Assembly (NCBI GenBank): GCA_017860575.1
Contig: JAGDMS010000002.1
Location: 1-45,843 of the forward strand
Origin: Deltaproteobacteria bacterium
GTDB lineage: Bacteria > Desulfobacterota > Binatia > HRBIN30
Direction: 5' to 3'
Length of the DNA: 45,843 nucleotides
Numbering within the stretch: position 1 is the first letter of the stretch; every line of letters starts with the position of its first letter. Shown piece after piece: positions 1-8,976 of the stretch. The notes beneath the pieces are model-generated. The model was given only the letters and a program-made list of their open reading frames with translations, was not told the origin of the DNA and made no database searches. The position numbers and the translations under genes were made by a program.

Positions 1-1084
1 TCATGGGCAGCACCAATCCTTCGTGCTGCCGATCCGGTGGAATGTGCCCGATCCCGGCTGCCAAGGCGGCCCGCGGGGTGAAGGTGGACAGCGTGTGCTC
101 GCGCACCTGCACCGTGCCGCGGGAGGGCCGCCGCAGGCCGACGAGCACGTCGAACAGTTCCTGTTGTCCGTTGCCGTCCACGCCCGCAATACCGAGGATC
201 TCACCGGCGCGCACGGACACGTTCACGTCAGCCAACACCCGTCCGCGGCGCGCATCGTCGACCGATAGTGCCGACACCGCGAGTGCCACCGCGCCGCGGG
301 CGCTCGCAGTGGCATGCGGCCGTCCCGCTACCACCTCTCCGATCATCCGCTCCGCCATTTCGCGCTCGCTCAGGTCCGCGGTGGGGTAGGTCCCGACCAT
401 GCGGCCCCGGCGCATGACGGTGACGCGATCGGCCAGTTCGCGCACCTCCCGCAGCTTATGGGTGATGAAGAGGATGAGCCGCCCCTCGTTCCGGAGTTGC
501 CGCAACATGGCGAACAGGGGGCGCACTTCCTGTGGCGTCAGGACCGCGGTGGGTTCGTCGAGAATGAGCACGCGCCGCGCGTGCGCCAGGGCTTTGAGAA
601 TTTCGATGCGCTGGCGCGCACCGACTGGCAACTGCGACACGGGTGCGTCCGGTCGACCGAGCGCGATACCGATGCGCTGCGCCAGCGCGTCAGCCTCGGC
701 CGCTGTCGCGGCACGGTCGAACCGCCAACGGGACCGGCGCGGTAAGACGAGGGCCAGGTTCTCCGCCACCGACAGCGCTTCCACCAAGGCGAAATGCTGG
801 TGCACCATTCCAACCCCGGCGTTGCGCGCGTCGCGCGGTGTGGAGAAGAAGGCGGGCCGACCATCGAGCAGCACACTGCCGGTATCGGCGCGGTGGATGC
901 CGGCGAGGATGTGCATCAGCGTTGACTTGCCGGCGCCATTCTCCCCGAGAATGGCGTGGATCTCGCCAGGGTGGAAGTCGAGGCTGACGTCGGCCAAGGC
1001 CTGCGTGGCCCCAAACCGCTTGCAGATACCGCGCACGGCGAGCGGCGCGGTGGAAGTCGTTGCCGCCGAGGTCGTCACCGGCAT
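1..1084 (-). CDS. BMP-type nucleoside/sugar ABC importer ATPase (partial, cut by window edge)
   Basis: Reading the minus strand from ATG at 1084 gives 361 codons with no stop before the window edge, so the C-terminus is missing. The first ABC domain has Walker A GENGAGKST (about residues 47-55), a Q-loop in GMVHQHF, a degenerate signature (LPVGARQRIEIL) and Walker B VLILDEPT. A second ABC domain starts near residue 275 (AGEILGIAGVDGNGQQ) and, as usual in the RbsA/YufO class, has a non-canonical Walker A. Two fused ABC domains are typical of simple-sugar and nucleoside importers. The neighbouring substrate-binding gene ends 14 bp upstream, so both are probably one operon, with permease genes expected beyond position 1. 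The substrate (nucleoside, purine or sugar) cannot be told from this subunit. Confidence 0.88.
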   Translation of the reverse strand, partial: MPVTTSAATTSTAPLAVRGICKRFGATQALADVSLDFHPGEIHAILGENGAGKSTLMHILAGIHRADTGSVLLDGRPAFFSTPRDARNAGVGMVHQHFALVEALSVAENLALVLPRRSRWRFDRAATAAEADALAQRIGIALGRPDAPVSQLPVGARQRIEILKALAHARRVLILDEPTAVLTPQEVRPLFAMLRQLRNEGRLILFITHKLREVRELADRVTVMRRGRMVGTYPTADLSEREMAERMIGEVVAGRPHATASARGAVALAVSALSVDDARRGRVLADVNVSVRAGEILGIAGVDGNGQQELFDVLVGLRRPSRGTVQVREHTLSTFTPRAALAAGIGHIPPDRQHEGLVLPM

Positions 1085-1098
1085 CAGCTCGCGGCCGT

Positions 1099-2121
1099 TC
1101 AGAATTCCGCGGTGGGGACCACCAGTGTGCCGTTGAGGATCGCCCGGTGCGCCTGCTCGATACGATCTTTGATCGCCTCCGGGATCTGCGCTTCGAGACG
1201 CGGGTTCAGCGCCAGACTGACCACGCCTTGCTTCATGCCCATGCGCTCGATTCTTCCGGTGAAATGCCCCTCGTGTACCTCGCGAGCCACTTCCACAAAT
1301 GCGCGCGGGATGTCCGCGACGGCACTGGCGATCACCACGTCGGGGGCGACGTCGTTCTGGTTGCGGTTGCTGCCGAAGGCGTAGACGTGCCGCATCTGGG
1401 CCGCCTGAAAGACGCCGAGACCGGCGGCATCGGCGTTGTGGAAGAGGAAATCACAGCCTTGTTGTACCAACGCCAGTGCCGCCTCCTTGGCGGCTCCGAC
1501 GTCCTCCCAGTTGCCGACGTACGACGTCACCACGGTGAAGTCCGGTCGCACCGCCTTGGCCCCGGCCTCGAACGCGAGGATGGTGCTCCGCACCGACGGG
1601 ATCTCCATGCCTCCAACCACGCCCGCCTTCCCGCTTTTCGACATCCCCGCCGCGAGCATGCCTTCGAGATAGGTGGCCTCCTCGAGCATGAAGCGCAGCG
1701 GCGCCACGTTCGGCCGGACGGTGTTGCCGGACGTGGTGATGAACACGGTCCGCGGAAAATCGGGCGCCACCGCCGCCGCCGCGTCTTGGAATTCGAAGCC
1801 ATGTCCGAACACAAGCTGATAGCCGCGGCGCGCGAAGTCACGAAACCCCTCTTCAAACTCTGCGGGCGTCTTGGTCTGAATTTGACTCACCTGAGCGCCG
1901 AGTTGGTCGCGGATTGCCAGCAGGCCCTCGTAGGCCAACGCGTTCCAGCCGGCATCACTGACCGGGCCGGGGCTGAGTAGCGCAACCTTGAATGGTGCGG
2001 CGTTCGGCGTGTTGGTGGCCGGCGACGCCGACTCCGAACCGCGCTGACAGCCGGTTGTCACGACCAACGCCGCCAGACCGAGGGCCAGGCTTAGGCGGAG
2101 AGGGGGCGTGAGGCAGCGCAT
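1099..2121 (-). CDS. BMP family ABC transporter substrate-binding lipoprotein
   Basis: A 340-aa periplasmic binding protein of the BMP/Med (PnrA-like) family, which binds purine nucleosides or related ligands and passes them to an ABC importer. I start it at the ATG whose product opens MRCLTPPLRLSLALG and runs into a lipobox (VVTTGC). Upstream in-frame codons give an unlikely signal peptide. Visible family signatures are FKVALLSPGPVSDAGWN (first strand and ligand loop), a central GKAGVVGGMEIP segment and the late ALNPRLEAQIPE segment. It lies 14 bp upstream of the ATPase gene in the same direction, which supports a shared importer. It is divergent from znuA with only 68 bp between the two starts, so the promoters must be packed back to back. 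The exact ligand is unknown. Confidence 0.88.
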   Translation of the reverse strand: MRCLTPPLRLSLALGLAALVVTTGCQRGSESASPATNTPNAAPFKVALLSPGPVSDAGWNALAYEGLLAIRDQLGAQVSQIQTKTPAEFEEGFRDFARRGYQLVFGHGFEFQDAAAAVAPDFPRTVFITTSGNTVRPNVAPLRFMLEEATYLEGMLAAGMSKSGKAGVVGGMEIPSVRSTILAFEAGAKAVRPDFTVVTSYVGNWEDVGAAKEAALALVQQGCDFLFHNADAAGLGVFQAAQMRHVYAFGSNRNQNDVAPDVVIASAVADIPRAFVEVAREVHEGHFTGRIERMGMKQGVVSLALNPRLEAQIPEAIKDRIEQAHRAILNGTLVVPTAEF

Positions 2122-2189
2122 GGGAACCGGTATAGCCGACCGTTGTTCGTTGTCGCAAGGATTTGACCGTGTTGGGGAAGTCGGACACC

Positions 2190-3076
2190 ATGCAGCGGAT
2201 GTCTTACCGCGTCGTCCTGTGCGCACTCTTGTGTTGGAGCACCGCAGCCGCGGCGGACGTGCGCGTGGTGGCGACGATTTTTCCCGTGGCCGACCTGGTC
2301 CGGCAGATCGGCCATGACGCGGTGGAGGTGACGACGCTGCTGCCTGCCGGCGCCAGCCCGCACACGTTCGAGCCGGCGCCCGAACAGGTCCGTGCCGTTG
2401 CCCAGGCCGCGGTGTTCGTCGAAGTCGGAGCGGGCCTGGATACCTGGGCGGAGAAATTACGCACGGCCCGCAGCGGTCCGCTGGCCGTCGTCACGCTGGC
2501 GACGGGCCTACCGCTGTTGCAGGCGGCACCCGAACACGGCGACCCACACGGTGGCGAACAGCATGGCGGCGACCCGCATGTGTGGCTCGACCCGATCCTG
2601 GTACGGGACCACTGTGTGCCGGCAATTCTCCGCGCGCTGATCCAGGCCGATCCCGGCCGGCAAGCGGTGTTTCAGCAGGGTGCCAGCGACCTGGCCGCGG
2701 CACTGACACGCCTGGATACCGACATGCGCGGTGCCTTGGCCGCGGTCACGAATCGCAACTACGTGGCCTTCCATGCCGCTTGGCGGTATTTTGGCAAGCG
2801 CTATGACTTGCGTGAGGTGGGGGTGGTAGAGAGTTTTCCCGGCAAAGAGCCCTCAGCCCGGGAAGTCGCCGCCCTGATCGAACAAGCGCGGGCCGCGGGC
2901 GTCAGGGCCGTGTTGATCGAACCGCAATTCACTCCGCGCATGGCAGAGCAGATTGCGCACGATATCGGCGCGCACCTCGCCGTGGTCGATCCGCTCGGCG
3001 GGCCGGATCTGCCCGGCCGCAGCCACTACCTCGATCTCATGCGCTATAACGTGCAGGCATTTGTCAAGGCGCTCCA

Positions 3077-3080
<4 letters not shown>
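2190..3080 (+). CDS. znuA: Zinc ABC transporter substrate-binding protein ZnuA
   Basis: A 296-aa cluster A-I metal-binding protein with an N-terminal signal peptide ending near WSTAAAA. The start at 2190 is preceded by GGGGAAG at a 9-nt spacing; a second ATG lies 9 nt further on. Metal-ligand positions expected for ZnuA are present: His in ASPHTFEP, His in DPHVWLDP, His in VAFHAAWRYF and an acidic residue near VVDPLGG. Between the first two is a short His-rich loop (EHGDPHGGEQHGGDPH), the hallmark of zinc-type over manganese-type proteins. It captures periplasmic Zn2+ for ZnuBC. The stop overlaps the GTG of znuC by 4 bp. No convincing Zur box was recognised in the 68 bp upstream. Confidence 0.93.
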
Positions 3081-3855
<775 letters not shown>

Positions 3856-3859
<4 letters not shown>

Positions 3860-4680
3860 CGGAGCTGCTCAGCTACGGATTCATGCAGCGTGCCCTGGTT
3901 GCCGGAGTGCTCGTGGGGCTGCTTTGCGGGGTGCTCGGCTTCTTCGTGGTGTTGAAGCGGATGTCGTTCATCGGCGTCGGCATCTCCCACTCCGCCTTTG
4001 GCGGCATCGCCATCGGGGTCCTGTGCGGGGTCGAACCGCTGATCGCGGCGGCCATCTTCGCCACACTCGTCGCCTGGGGGATCGGCTGGCTGAGCCGCGC
4101 CGGGCGCCTGCACGAGGATACCAGCATCGGCATTCTCTTTTCGTCGGCGATGGCGCTGGGGGTGGCGCTCATCAGCCTGTCCCGCACGTACCAGGTGGAC
4201 CTCTTCGGCTACCTGTTTGGGAACATCCTCTCGGTGTCGACCGGCGATCTGTGGCTGCTGGGCGGATTGTCGCTGGTGGTGCTCAGCACGGTGGCGCTGC
4301 TGTTCAAGGAGCTGCTCTTCCTTTCCTTCGACGAGGAGGTGGCACGCGCCAGCGGACTCCCCGTCAGCGCGCTGTGGTATCTGCTGCTCACCTGCCTGGC
4401 GCTGGCGGTGGTGGCGGCGATCCGCGTCGTGGGCATCGTGCTGGTCGAGGCCTTACTCGTGATTCCGGCGGCGATCGGCTACCAGGTGGCGGGAGGCTAT
4501 CGCATGATGATCGGTCTTTCCGTGCTCAGCGCCGTGACTGCGGCGGTCGCGGGGCTTCTCATCTCGTATTTCTTGAACGTGGCTGCCGGTGCGACGATCG
4601 TGTTGACCCTGACGGTGCTCTTCGGTCTGACACTGGCGCGGAAGCGCCCCGCAACGCACCGCGCTGGGGCTGCAGGCTGA
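3856..4680 (+). CDS. znuB: Zinc ABC transporter permease ZnuB
   Basis: A 274-aa inner-membrane permease of the ABC-3 family. ATG lies in an ATGA overlap with the znuC stop. Visible hydrophobic segments include ALVAGVLVGLLCGVLGFFVV, the family segment MSFIGVGISHSAFGGIAIG, and several later helices; VEALLVIPAAIGYQVAGGYR contains the EAA-like contact loop. It forms the Zn2+ channel of the ZnuABC importer. It is the last gene of the operon and converges with the dockerin-like gene. The 42-bp gap between them holds only a weak 5-bp dyad (TTCCG/CGGAA, 4692-4707). Confidence 0.93.
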
Positions 4681-4722
4681 TCGGACCAACATTCCGCCAG
4701 TCCGGAACGGGTTCGCCCACTC

Positions 4723-6486
4723 TCAAGGGCTGGGGTTGACGACGCGCACGATGATCTGTGCGGGTGCCCCCGCATTGCCATCCGTGTCGCGTAACCGCAC
4801 CGTCAGCACCGTATCACCGACTGGAAAGAGTTCGTTCAGAGTGATGGTTTCGCTGCAGAATTCAACCCTGCTGTTGGTTGAATCCGCATAGCCATACTCC
4901 CCGGTGGGATTCCCATCGAAGTCGGTGTATTGCACGCAGGCATCGGATACGGAGCGGCCGGTATAGCCGCCTGCACCATTCTTGAAACGACACCCGAAGT
5001 CATTGAGCAGATTGACAATTTCCAGCGTCGGTGTGAAGTCGGGCAACAGGATGCCCGGTACCCCGTCCGGATTGGTGCTGGTTGTGGCACACACAGCGGG
5101 GTTGCCGTTGCCGAGCAGATTCGATGCTTCGATCTGGAGATCGGGGATCTGCAGCTCGAGTGGAGCCGTTCGATCGCTTTTGTACGAAAGCAACTGATCA
5201 GGGCCCACGGAGGCGCCACTGGGGCCGGGTTTGCCTTCGACAACGATGCGGAAATTTCTGCCGAATAGGACTGAATAGACTGGGGGACTGGCTCCGGGGG
5301 TACCGCTTGGCGGTATCAGGGTGTCGTTGGATCTCAGGAGCCCGAAGTAGGTCACTGTCGGGCCGACGAGCGGGGTCGGGGTGGACGTCACCGTCGGGGT
5401 CTGGGTCACCGTTGGCGTCAGTGTCGGTGTCGGGGTGGGGGTCGGCGTGCCGGTGCGCGTCGGCGTGGGCGATGGGCGTGTCGGAGTCGGCGTCGCGCTA
5501 GGCGACGGCGTCGATGTCGGGGACGCCGTCGGCGTAAGGGTTGCCGTGTAGGTGCTCGTCGGCGTCCCCGTCGCTGTGCTCGTTGCCGTGGGGCTAGGAC
5601 TTGCCGTCGCAGTTGGCGTTCGGGTGGGCGTCGGCGTGAATGTGGGTGGGTGCGTGCCTTCGGCAACACGAATGACAATTTGTTGGAGGGGGCCGATGTT
5701 GCCGCTGGTGTCGCGGAGCTGAACGCTGACGACAGTGTCGCTCACCCCTGTGTTGACGAGCGGGAACGCGAGTGTTTTGGGCACCTGCAGGCAAAACTGT
5801 ACCTGCGTCCCCTCGCCGGCAAACGCATATTCGCCAGAGTTGTCTGTGGTGCAGGCAGCACTCGGAGCAACGGCCGAGGTGAAGTCGCAGCCCCAATCGT
5901 TCAACGCGTCGGTTACGGTCTGCGCTGGTCCGAAATTCAACGGGTTGATGGCAGGCACGCCGCCGACGCAAAGCTCCGGATTGCCATCGCCCAGCGGCTT
6001 GCTGCTCTCGATCTGGAGGTCCGGCCGTTGCGCCGGTCCAGGGGAAAAGGTGACGTTGCCGGGATCGATGCCGCTGGCGCCCTGCCGACCTTCAACGACC
6101 AGTTTGAAGCCCCAACCGGATCCGCCAAAAAAGGCGGGGACACCATCAATCAGCCCCAGTGAGTCCAGCGGCGTACCATCCGCCCCTGCCAACCCCAGAT
6201 AGGTCACGACCGGTCCCAGCGGTGGCGGTTGCCCGAGGACAGCCGCCAGTCCGCTGAGGTCCGCGCTAGTGATGCGGCCGTCAGCATTGACATCCGCCGC
6301 CGGGCAGGATGATTCGAGTTCGCCGAAGATCAGGGCAGTCAGCGTAGCGAGTCCACTGCTGTCGACGGTGCCATCGCAATTGACATCGCCGGGAAGCACC
6401 GCCCCTGCAAATCGCGAAGCCAAGAGCGTGATCAGGACGACAACGAGCAGGGCGGGAAAGCCAAGCCGGTGGTCACACCTCTTCAT
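4723..6486 (-). CDS. Secreted dockerin-like protein with two copies of one module and a Thr/Pro linker
   Basis: A 587-aa secreted protein of unknown function. Residues 1-29 are a signal peptide. Residues 33-85 hold two EF-hand-like dockerin type I repeats (DVNCDGTVDSSGLATL and DVNADGRITSADLSGL), which are Ca2+-binding in known dockerins. Module A (about 92-278) and module B (about 377-585) are clear duplicates: both begin with VTYxGL, share a PDLQIE.S..LG.GNP core, an NDxGC segment, GEY(A/G)(F/Y)A and an ending SVQLRDT/TVRLRDT...QIVIRV/QIIVRV, with conserved cysteines. They are joined by a roughly 92-residue Thr/Pro/Ser linker (281-372). This suggests an extracellular protein anchored or assembled through its dockerin. 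No cohesin is visible in the window. The start was chosen because it gives the signal peptide; an AAGGA lies 12 nt upstream. Confidence 0.85.
   Translation of the reverse strand: MKRCDHRLGFPALLVVVLITLLASRFAGAVLPGDVNCDGTVDSSGLATLTALIFGELESSCPAADVNADGRITSADLSGLAAVLGQPPPLGPVVTYLGLAGADGTPLDSLGLIDGVPAFFGGSGWGFKLVVEGRQGASGIDPGNVTFSPGPAQRPDLQIESSKPLGDGNPELCVGGVPAINPLNFGPAQTVTDALNDWGCDFTSAVAPSAACTTDNSGEYAFAGEGTQVQFCLQVPKTLAFPLVNTGVSDTVVSVQLRDTSGNIGPLQQIVIRVAEGTHPPTFTPTPTRTPTATASPSPTATSTATGTPTSTYTATLTPTASPTSTPSPSATPTPTRPSPTPTRTGTPTPTPTPTLTPTVTQTPTVTSTPTPLVGPTVTYFGLLRSNDTLIPPSGTPGASPPVYSVLFGRNFRIVVEGKPGPSGASVGPDQLLSYKSDRTAPLELQIPDLQIEASNLLGNGNPAVCATTSTNPDGVPGILLPDFTPTLEIVNLLNDFGCRFKNGAGGYTGRSVSDACVQYTDFDGNPTGEYGYADSTNSRVEFCSETITLNELFPVGDTVLTVRLRDTDGNAGAPAQIIVRVVNPSP
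5371..5646 (-). repeat. Low-complexity Thr/Pro linker-coding repeat
   Basis: Degenerate short repeats encoding TPTPT, TPTRTP and SPTAT units form the linker between the two duplicated modules of the dockerin-like protein. The repeat unit is not constant and there are no spacers, so it is a coding minisatellite-like tract, not a CRISPR array. Such tracts are prone to length change and assembly error. Confidence 0.85.
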
Positions 6487-6658
6487 TCGTTCGCATCGTC
6501 CTTGTTGGCTCGGTGCAAGCTACCCAATACCTGCTTGGGGCGCAATTGCCGCGGGGCGGCCTGCCGTGCCCTGCAATAAAAAAGGATTGTCAAGTATCTT
6601 CCTGCTCGTGTCACACGATGCTATTGATACAACATTGTAGGGAAGGAGGTGATGGCAG

Positions 6659-6862
6659 GTGAAAAGGCTGATGACGATTGCCTTGGTTGCGCTGTTGTCC
6701 TTCGGCGTAGCCTCGACGAGCCTGGCCCAGGGCCAGGCTGCGGGTGGTCAAGCCGCTGGCGCTGGTGAGACGGGCGGGAAGGCGACCAAGAACAAGAAAC
6801 ACAAGAAATCTCACAAGAAAGGCAAGCAGAAGACCCAAGAGGCAGGGGAAGCAACGAAGTAA
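6659..6862 (+). CDS. Small secreted Lys-rich protein
   Basis: A 67-aa protein starting at GTG 6659. The start is set by a near-perfect Shine-Dalgarno, AAGGAGGTGAT at 6643-6653, the best ribosome site I see in the window. Residues 1-23 form a signal peptide (MKRLMTIALVALLSFG, cleavage after SLA). The mature part is a Gly/Ala segment followed by a strongly basic tract (KATKNKKHKKSHKKGKQK). I do not recognise a family. Small secreted basic peptides can bind nucleic acid, polyphosphate or envelope polymers, but nothing here shows which. It stands alone, divergent from the dockerin-like gene. Confidence 0.72.
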   Translation: MKRLMTIALVALLSFGVASTSLAQGQAAGGQAAGAGETGGKATKNKKHKKSHKKGKQKTQEAGEATK

Positions 6863-6867
6863 GGGGA

Positions 6868-6891
6868 CCCCTCCATGGCATGCCGGAGGGG
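6868..6891 (+). terminator. Possible terminator hairpin after the Lys-rich gene
   Basis: CCCCTCC (6868-6874) and GGAGGGG (6885-6891) form a 7-bp perfect stem around a 10-nt loop, 5 nt after the stop codon. There is no T-run after it, so an intrinsic terminator is possible but not firm. The following 185 bp to the next gene show nothing else I can support. Confidence 0.35.
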
Positions 6892-7076
6892 AGTGCGCAC
6901 ACCGCGCCCCTCCGGTAGCCAACCACCTCAGCGTCTGCGGTGGCTGCTCGTCCGCTCAACCAGTTCGATTAAGGGCAGCGCGCGACATGAATCCATCAGG
7001 CATCGGACGGATAGTGACTTTCCGGCGAGTGTTGCAGGTCGTGCCGTTCCGCTGATAGACTCTGCGACTGCACCCG

Positions 7077-7748
7077 ATGTCATCACGCGCAACCAAACGG
7101 TTTGTATTGTTTCTGGTCCTCTTGGCAGCGACCAGCGCGTTTGCGCTACTGCGCGCCAAGGCCGGTGTGCCGCTCACGCCAGAGGCGGTGCGGGACGCCG
7201 TGCGGGGTTGGGGACCGCTGGCGCCGCTGGTGTTCACCGCCGCATTCGTGTTGCGACCCTTCATCTTCTTTCCCTCGACCTTGCTGTTCCTGGCCGGCGG
7301 ATTGGCGTTTGGAGTTGCCCACGGTACCCTCTACGCCGCGATAGGCGGAACCGCGGGGGCGGTCGTCGGGTTTAGCATCGCGCGAGTCCTTGGCCGGGAA
7401 TTCGTCAGTGGGCACCTCGGCGACCGCATGCCGGATTTGGGTCGGGACCGGTGGGGTACTGGGGTAGTGTTGCTGCTCAACCTGATTCCCATCGTACCGA
7501 TGACTGCGATCAACTACGGTGCCGGCCTGTCGGAAATGGAGTTGATTCCGTTTACCCTTGCGGTTGCGGCCGGACTCACTCCACGGGCGTTTGCTTACAG
7601 TTTCTTCGGGGACTCGCTGCTCGATATCGGTTCGCAGGAATTTCTTCTGGCGGTAGGGCTGCTGCTGGCCCTGCTCGTCATCCCGTTGGTCGTTCGGCAT
7701 CAGGTCAATAAGCGCGCTTGCCGCGTACCGGTGACGGGCCCCGCCTGA
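7077..7748 (+). CDS. TVP38/TMEM64 (DedA-like VTT domain) membrane protein
   Basis: A 223-aa integral membrane protein. An N-terminal helix (FVLFLVLLAATSAFALL) is followed by the VTT core: PLAPLVFTAAFVLRPFIFFPS, LAGGLAFG, GTAGAVVGFSIARVLGRE, and the re-entrant LLLNLIPIVPMTAINYGAG motif with conserved prolines, then a C-terminal helix. The length fits bacterial YdjX/YtxB-type members. Family members act in lipid scrambling or transport and envelope homeostasis; the substrate here is unknown. The downstream DHH gene starts 50 bp later with its own promoter-like -10 box, so the two need not be co-transcribed. Confidence 0.85.
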   Translation: MSSRATKRFVLFLVLLAATSAFALLRAKAGVPLTPEAVRDAVRGWGPLAPLVFTAAFVLRPFIFFPSTLLFLAGGLAFGVAHGTLYAAIGGTAGAVVGFSIARVLGREFVSGHLGDRMPDLGRDRWGTGVVLLLNLIPIVPMTAINYGAGLSEMELIPFTLAVAAGLTPRAFAYSFFGDSLLDIGSQEFLLAVGLLLALLVIPLVVRHQVNKRACRVPVTGPA

Positions 7749-7786
7749 GAATTGCGACACCCCTATCGCAGCCGGCGGCCGCTGCC

Positions 7787-7792
7787 TATAAT
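7787..7792 (+). promoter_or_regulatory. Perfect -10 box (TATAAT) placed for a leaderless mRNA
   Basis: TATAAT ends 6 nt before the GTG start of the DHH gene at 7799. A transcription start about 7 nt after a -10 box would fall on the start codon itself. No good -35 hexamer sits at 16-18 bp and no Shine-Dalgarno precedes the GTG, which fits a leaderless transcript. Confidence 0.5.
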
Positions 7793-7798
7793 TCGGGA

Positions 7799-8767
7799 GT
7801 GACGAAAGACCCAGGCACGACGGTCCACGTCGTCAGTCACGGCCCGAACTGCCTCGACGGCACCGCCGCCGCCGTGGTGGTGGCCCGCTATCACCGCAAC
7901 GCGCAGGTGCTGCCGCGCTTCAGCAGCAATACTGCAATCAACGATACGCTGCTGCGTCTACCGCATGCTGCCGATGGCACCGAGCACGAGGTGTGGATCA
8001 CGGACATTTCCTGGACTGATCCCGTGGTAGACCGGCATTTGCAGGCCCTCGTCGATGCCGGGACGCGGGTGTTCTGGGTGGATCACCATCGCACCGCGTT
8101 GGAACGGTATCGCCGCGGCGAGGTCAAGGTCCGGTTCACCGATCTCGTGTTGAGCGAAGCCTACGCCGCCAGCCGCCTAACCTACGAGTACCTCCGTGCC
8201 CGCCTCCAGGAGGAACGGCGGCAGAATGAATGGTTTGCGGCGGTGCACCACCTCGTCGCCATGGCCGACGACAATGACCGCTGGATTCACCAGGTTCCGG
8301 GCTCGCGGGAACTCGGGCTGGTGGTGAGCGTGCTCGGGCCCGCCGCGTATGGGGAGCTGCTCAACATCGATTCCGATGTCCACTACACGCGACGCATGCA
8401 GGAAGCGCAGCGACAGCTGCAGGACGAGTTGCAGCGCACGTTCGAGATTGCGGAGCGCAGCCGAGTGGTCCACCGCGTGCCGGAACATTCACTGAGCGTG
8501 GTGACGGCGGTCTGTCACGGGTATCCTAGCGAGGTGGCGGATGCCTGGGGCAAGAGCGCAACGGATACCGTCTTCGCCCTTTTTGACGGGCGCAGTTTGA
8601 GCGTGAGCCTGCGCCGCTCACCGGACTGTGCCGTCGACCTCTCGGAGCTGGCGCAGCGTCTGGGCGGCGGCGGACACCCCGCTGCCGCAGGCTGCGAACT
8701 GCAGGAATTGCAGCGGTGGATTGCCGAGTGGCTGGCCGAGAGCGTCGCGGCGCGGATCGGACGCTGA
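7799..8767 (+). CDS. DHH-family phosphoesterase
   Basis: A 322-aa DHH/DHHA1 protein. The N-terminal nucleotide or metal site shows as VVSHGPNCLDGTAAA, followed by an Asp in WITDIS, the name-giving motif in WVDHHRTA, and a later Asp in MADDNDRW. The C-terminal DHHA1 domain has RLGGGGHPAAAG, the substrate-phosphate loop. Known relatives include oligoribonucleases (NrnA), c-di-AMP phosphodiesterases and RecJ; the NCLDG variant of the first motif belongs to less-studied members, so the substrate is open. I start it at GTG 7799 because the sequence before it in frame is low-quality and overlaps the upstream gene, and a TATAAT lies just before the GTG. Confidence 0.85.
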   Translation: MTKDPGTTVHVVSHGPNCLDGTAAAVVVARYHRNAQVLPRFSSNTAINDTLLRLPHAADGTEHEVWITDISWTDPVVDRHLQALVDAGTRVFWVDHHRTALERYRRGEVKVRFTDLVLSEAYAASRLTYEYLRARLQEERRQNEWFAAVHHLVAMADDNDRWIHQVPGSRELGLVVSVLGPAAYGELLNIDSDVHYTRRMQEAQRQLQDELQRTFEIAERSRVVHRVPEHSLSVVTAVCHGYPSEVADAWGKSATDTVFALFDGRSLSVSLRRSPDCAVDLSELAQRLGGGGHPAAAGCELQELQRWIAEWLAESVAARIGR

Positions 8768-8844
8768 CCTGAGGCGCCCGACCCGCGCGGTGCACGGCGG
8801 AGGCGGACGAGACGCGGCTGGCGCCCCCGCGACCCGCCCAGGGA

Positions 8845-8882
8845 GTGCACATTCTTTGACGATGCGTCGGCCAAATGTGCAC
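8845..8882. promoter_or_regulatory. Dyad GTGCACATT-N20-AATGTGCAC, possible enhancer-protein site
   Basis: GTGCACATT (8845-8853) and AATGTGCAC (8874-8882) are perfect 9-bp inverted repeats. The centre lies about 95 bp upstream of the transcription start predicted from the sigma-54-like promoter at 8934, the usual place for an activator binding site. The 209-bp gap between the DHH gene and the next gene otherwise holds only that promoter. Confidence 0.45.
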
Positions 8883-8933
8883 CGAACCGGTGTCCGCCGC
8901 GGGCACCCCGCGCAAACCGCGTTCTTCGCATTG

Positions 8934-8949
8934 TGGCATCGCACTTGCT
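8934..8949 (+). promoter_or_regulatory. Candidate sigma-54 (RpoN) promoter
   Basis: TGGCAT-CGCAC-TTGCT matches the -24/-12 consensus TGGCAC-N5-TTGCW at all but one defined position, with exact GG-N10-GC spacing (GG 8935-8936, GC 8947-8948). The predicted start near 8960 would give a 17-nt leader containing GGAGGAG before the ATG at 8977. Confidence 0.5.
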
Positions 8950-8976
8950 GTGCGTCTCCAGTTGGAGGAGACCGAG

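Noticed and set aside
5371-5646. CRISPR-like repeat tract
   Set aside because: It lies inside an open frame, encodes a Thr/Pro linker, and has no constant repeat or spacers.
6588-6593. Perfect -35 hexamer TTGACA on the minus strand upstream of the dockerin-like gene
   Set aside because: No acceptable -10 hexamer at 16-18 bp, so a promoter is not supported.
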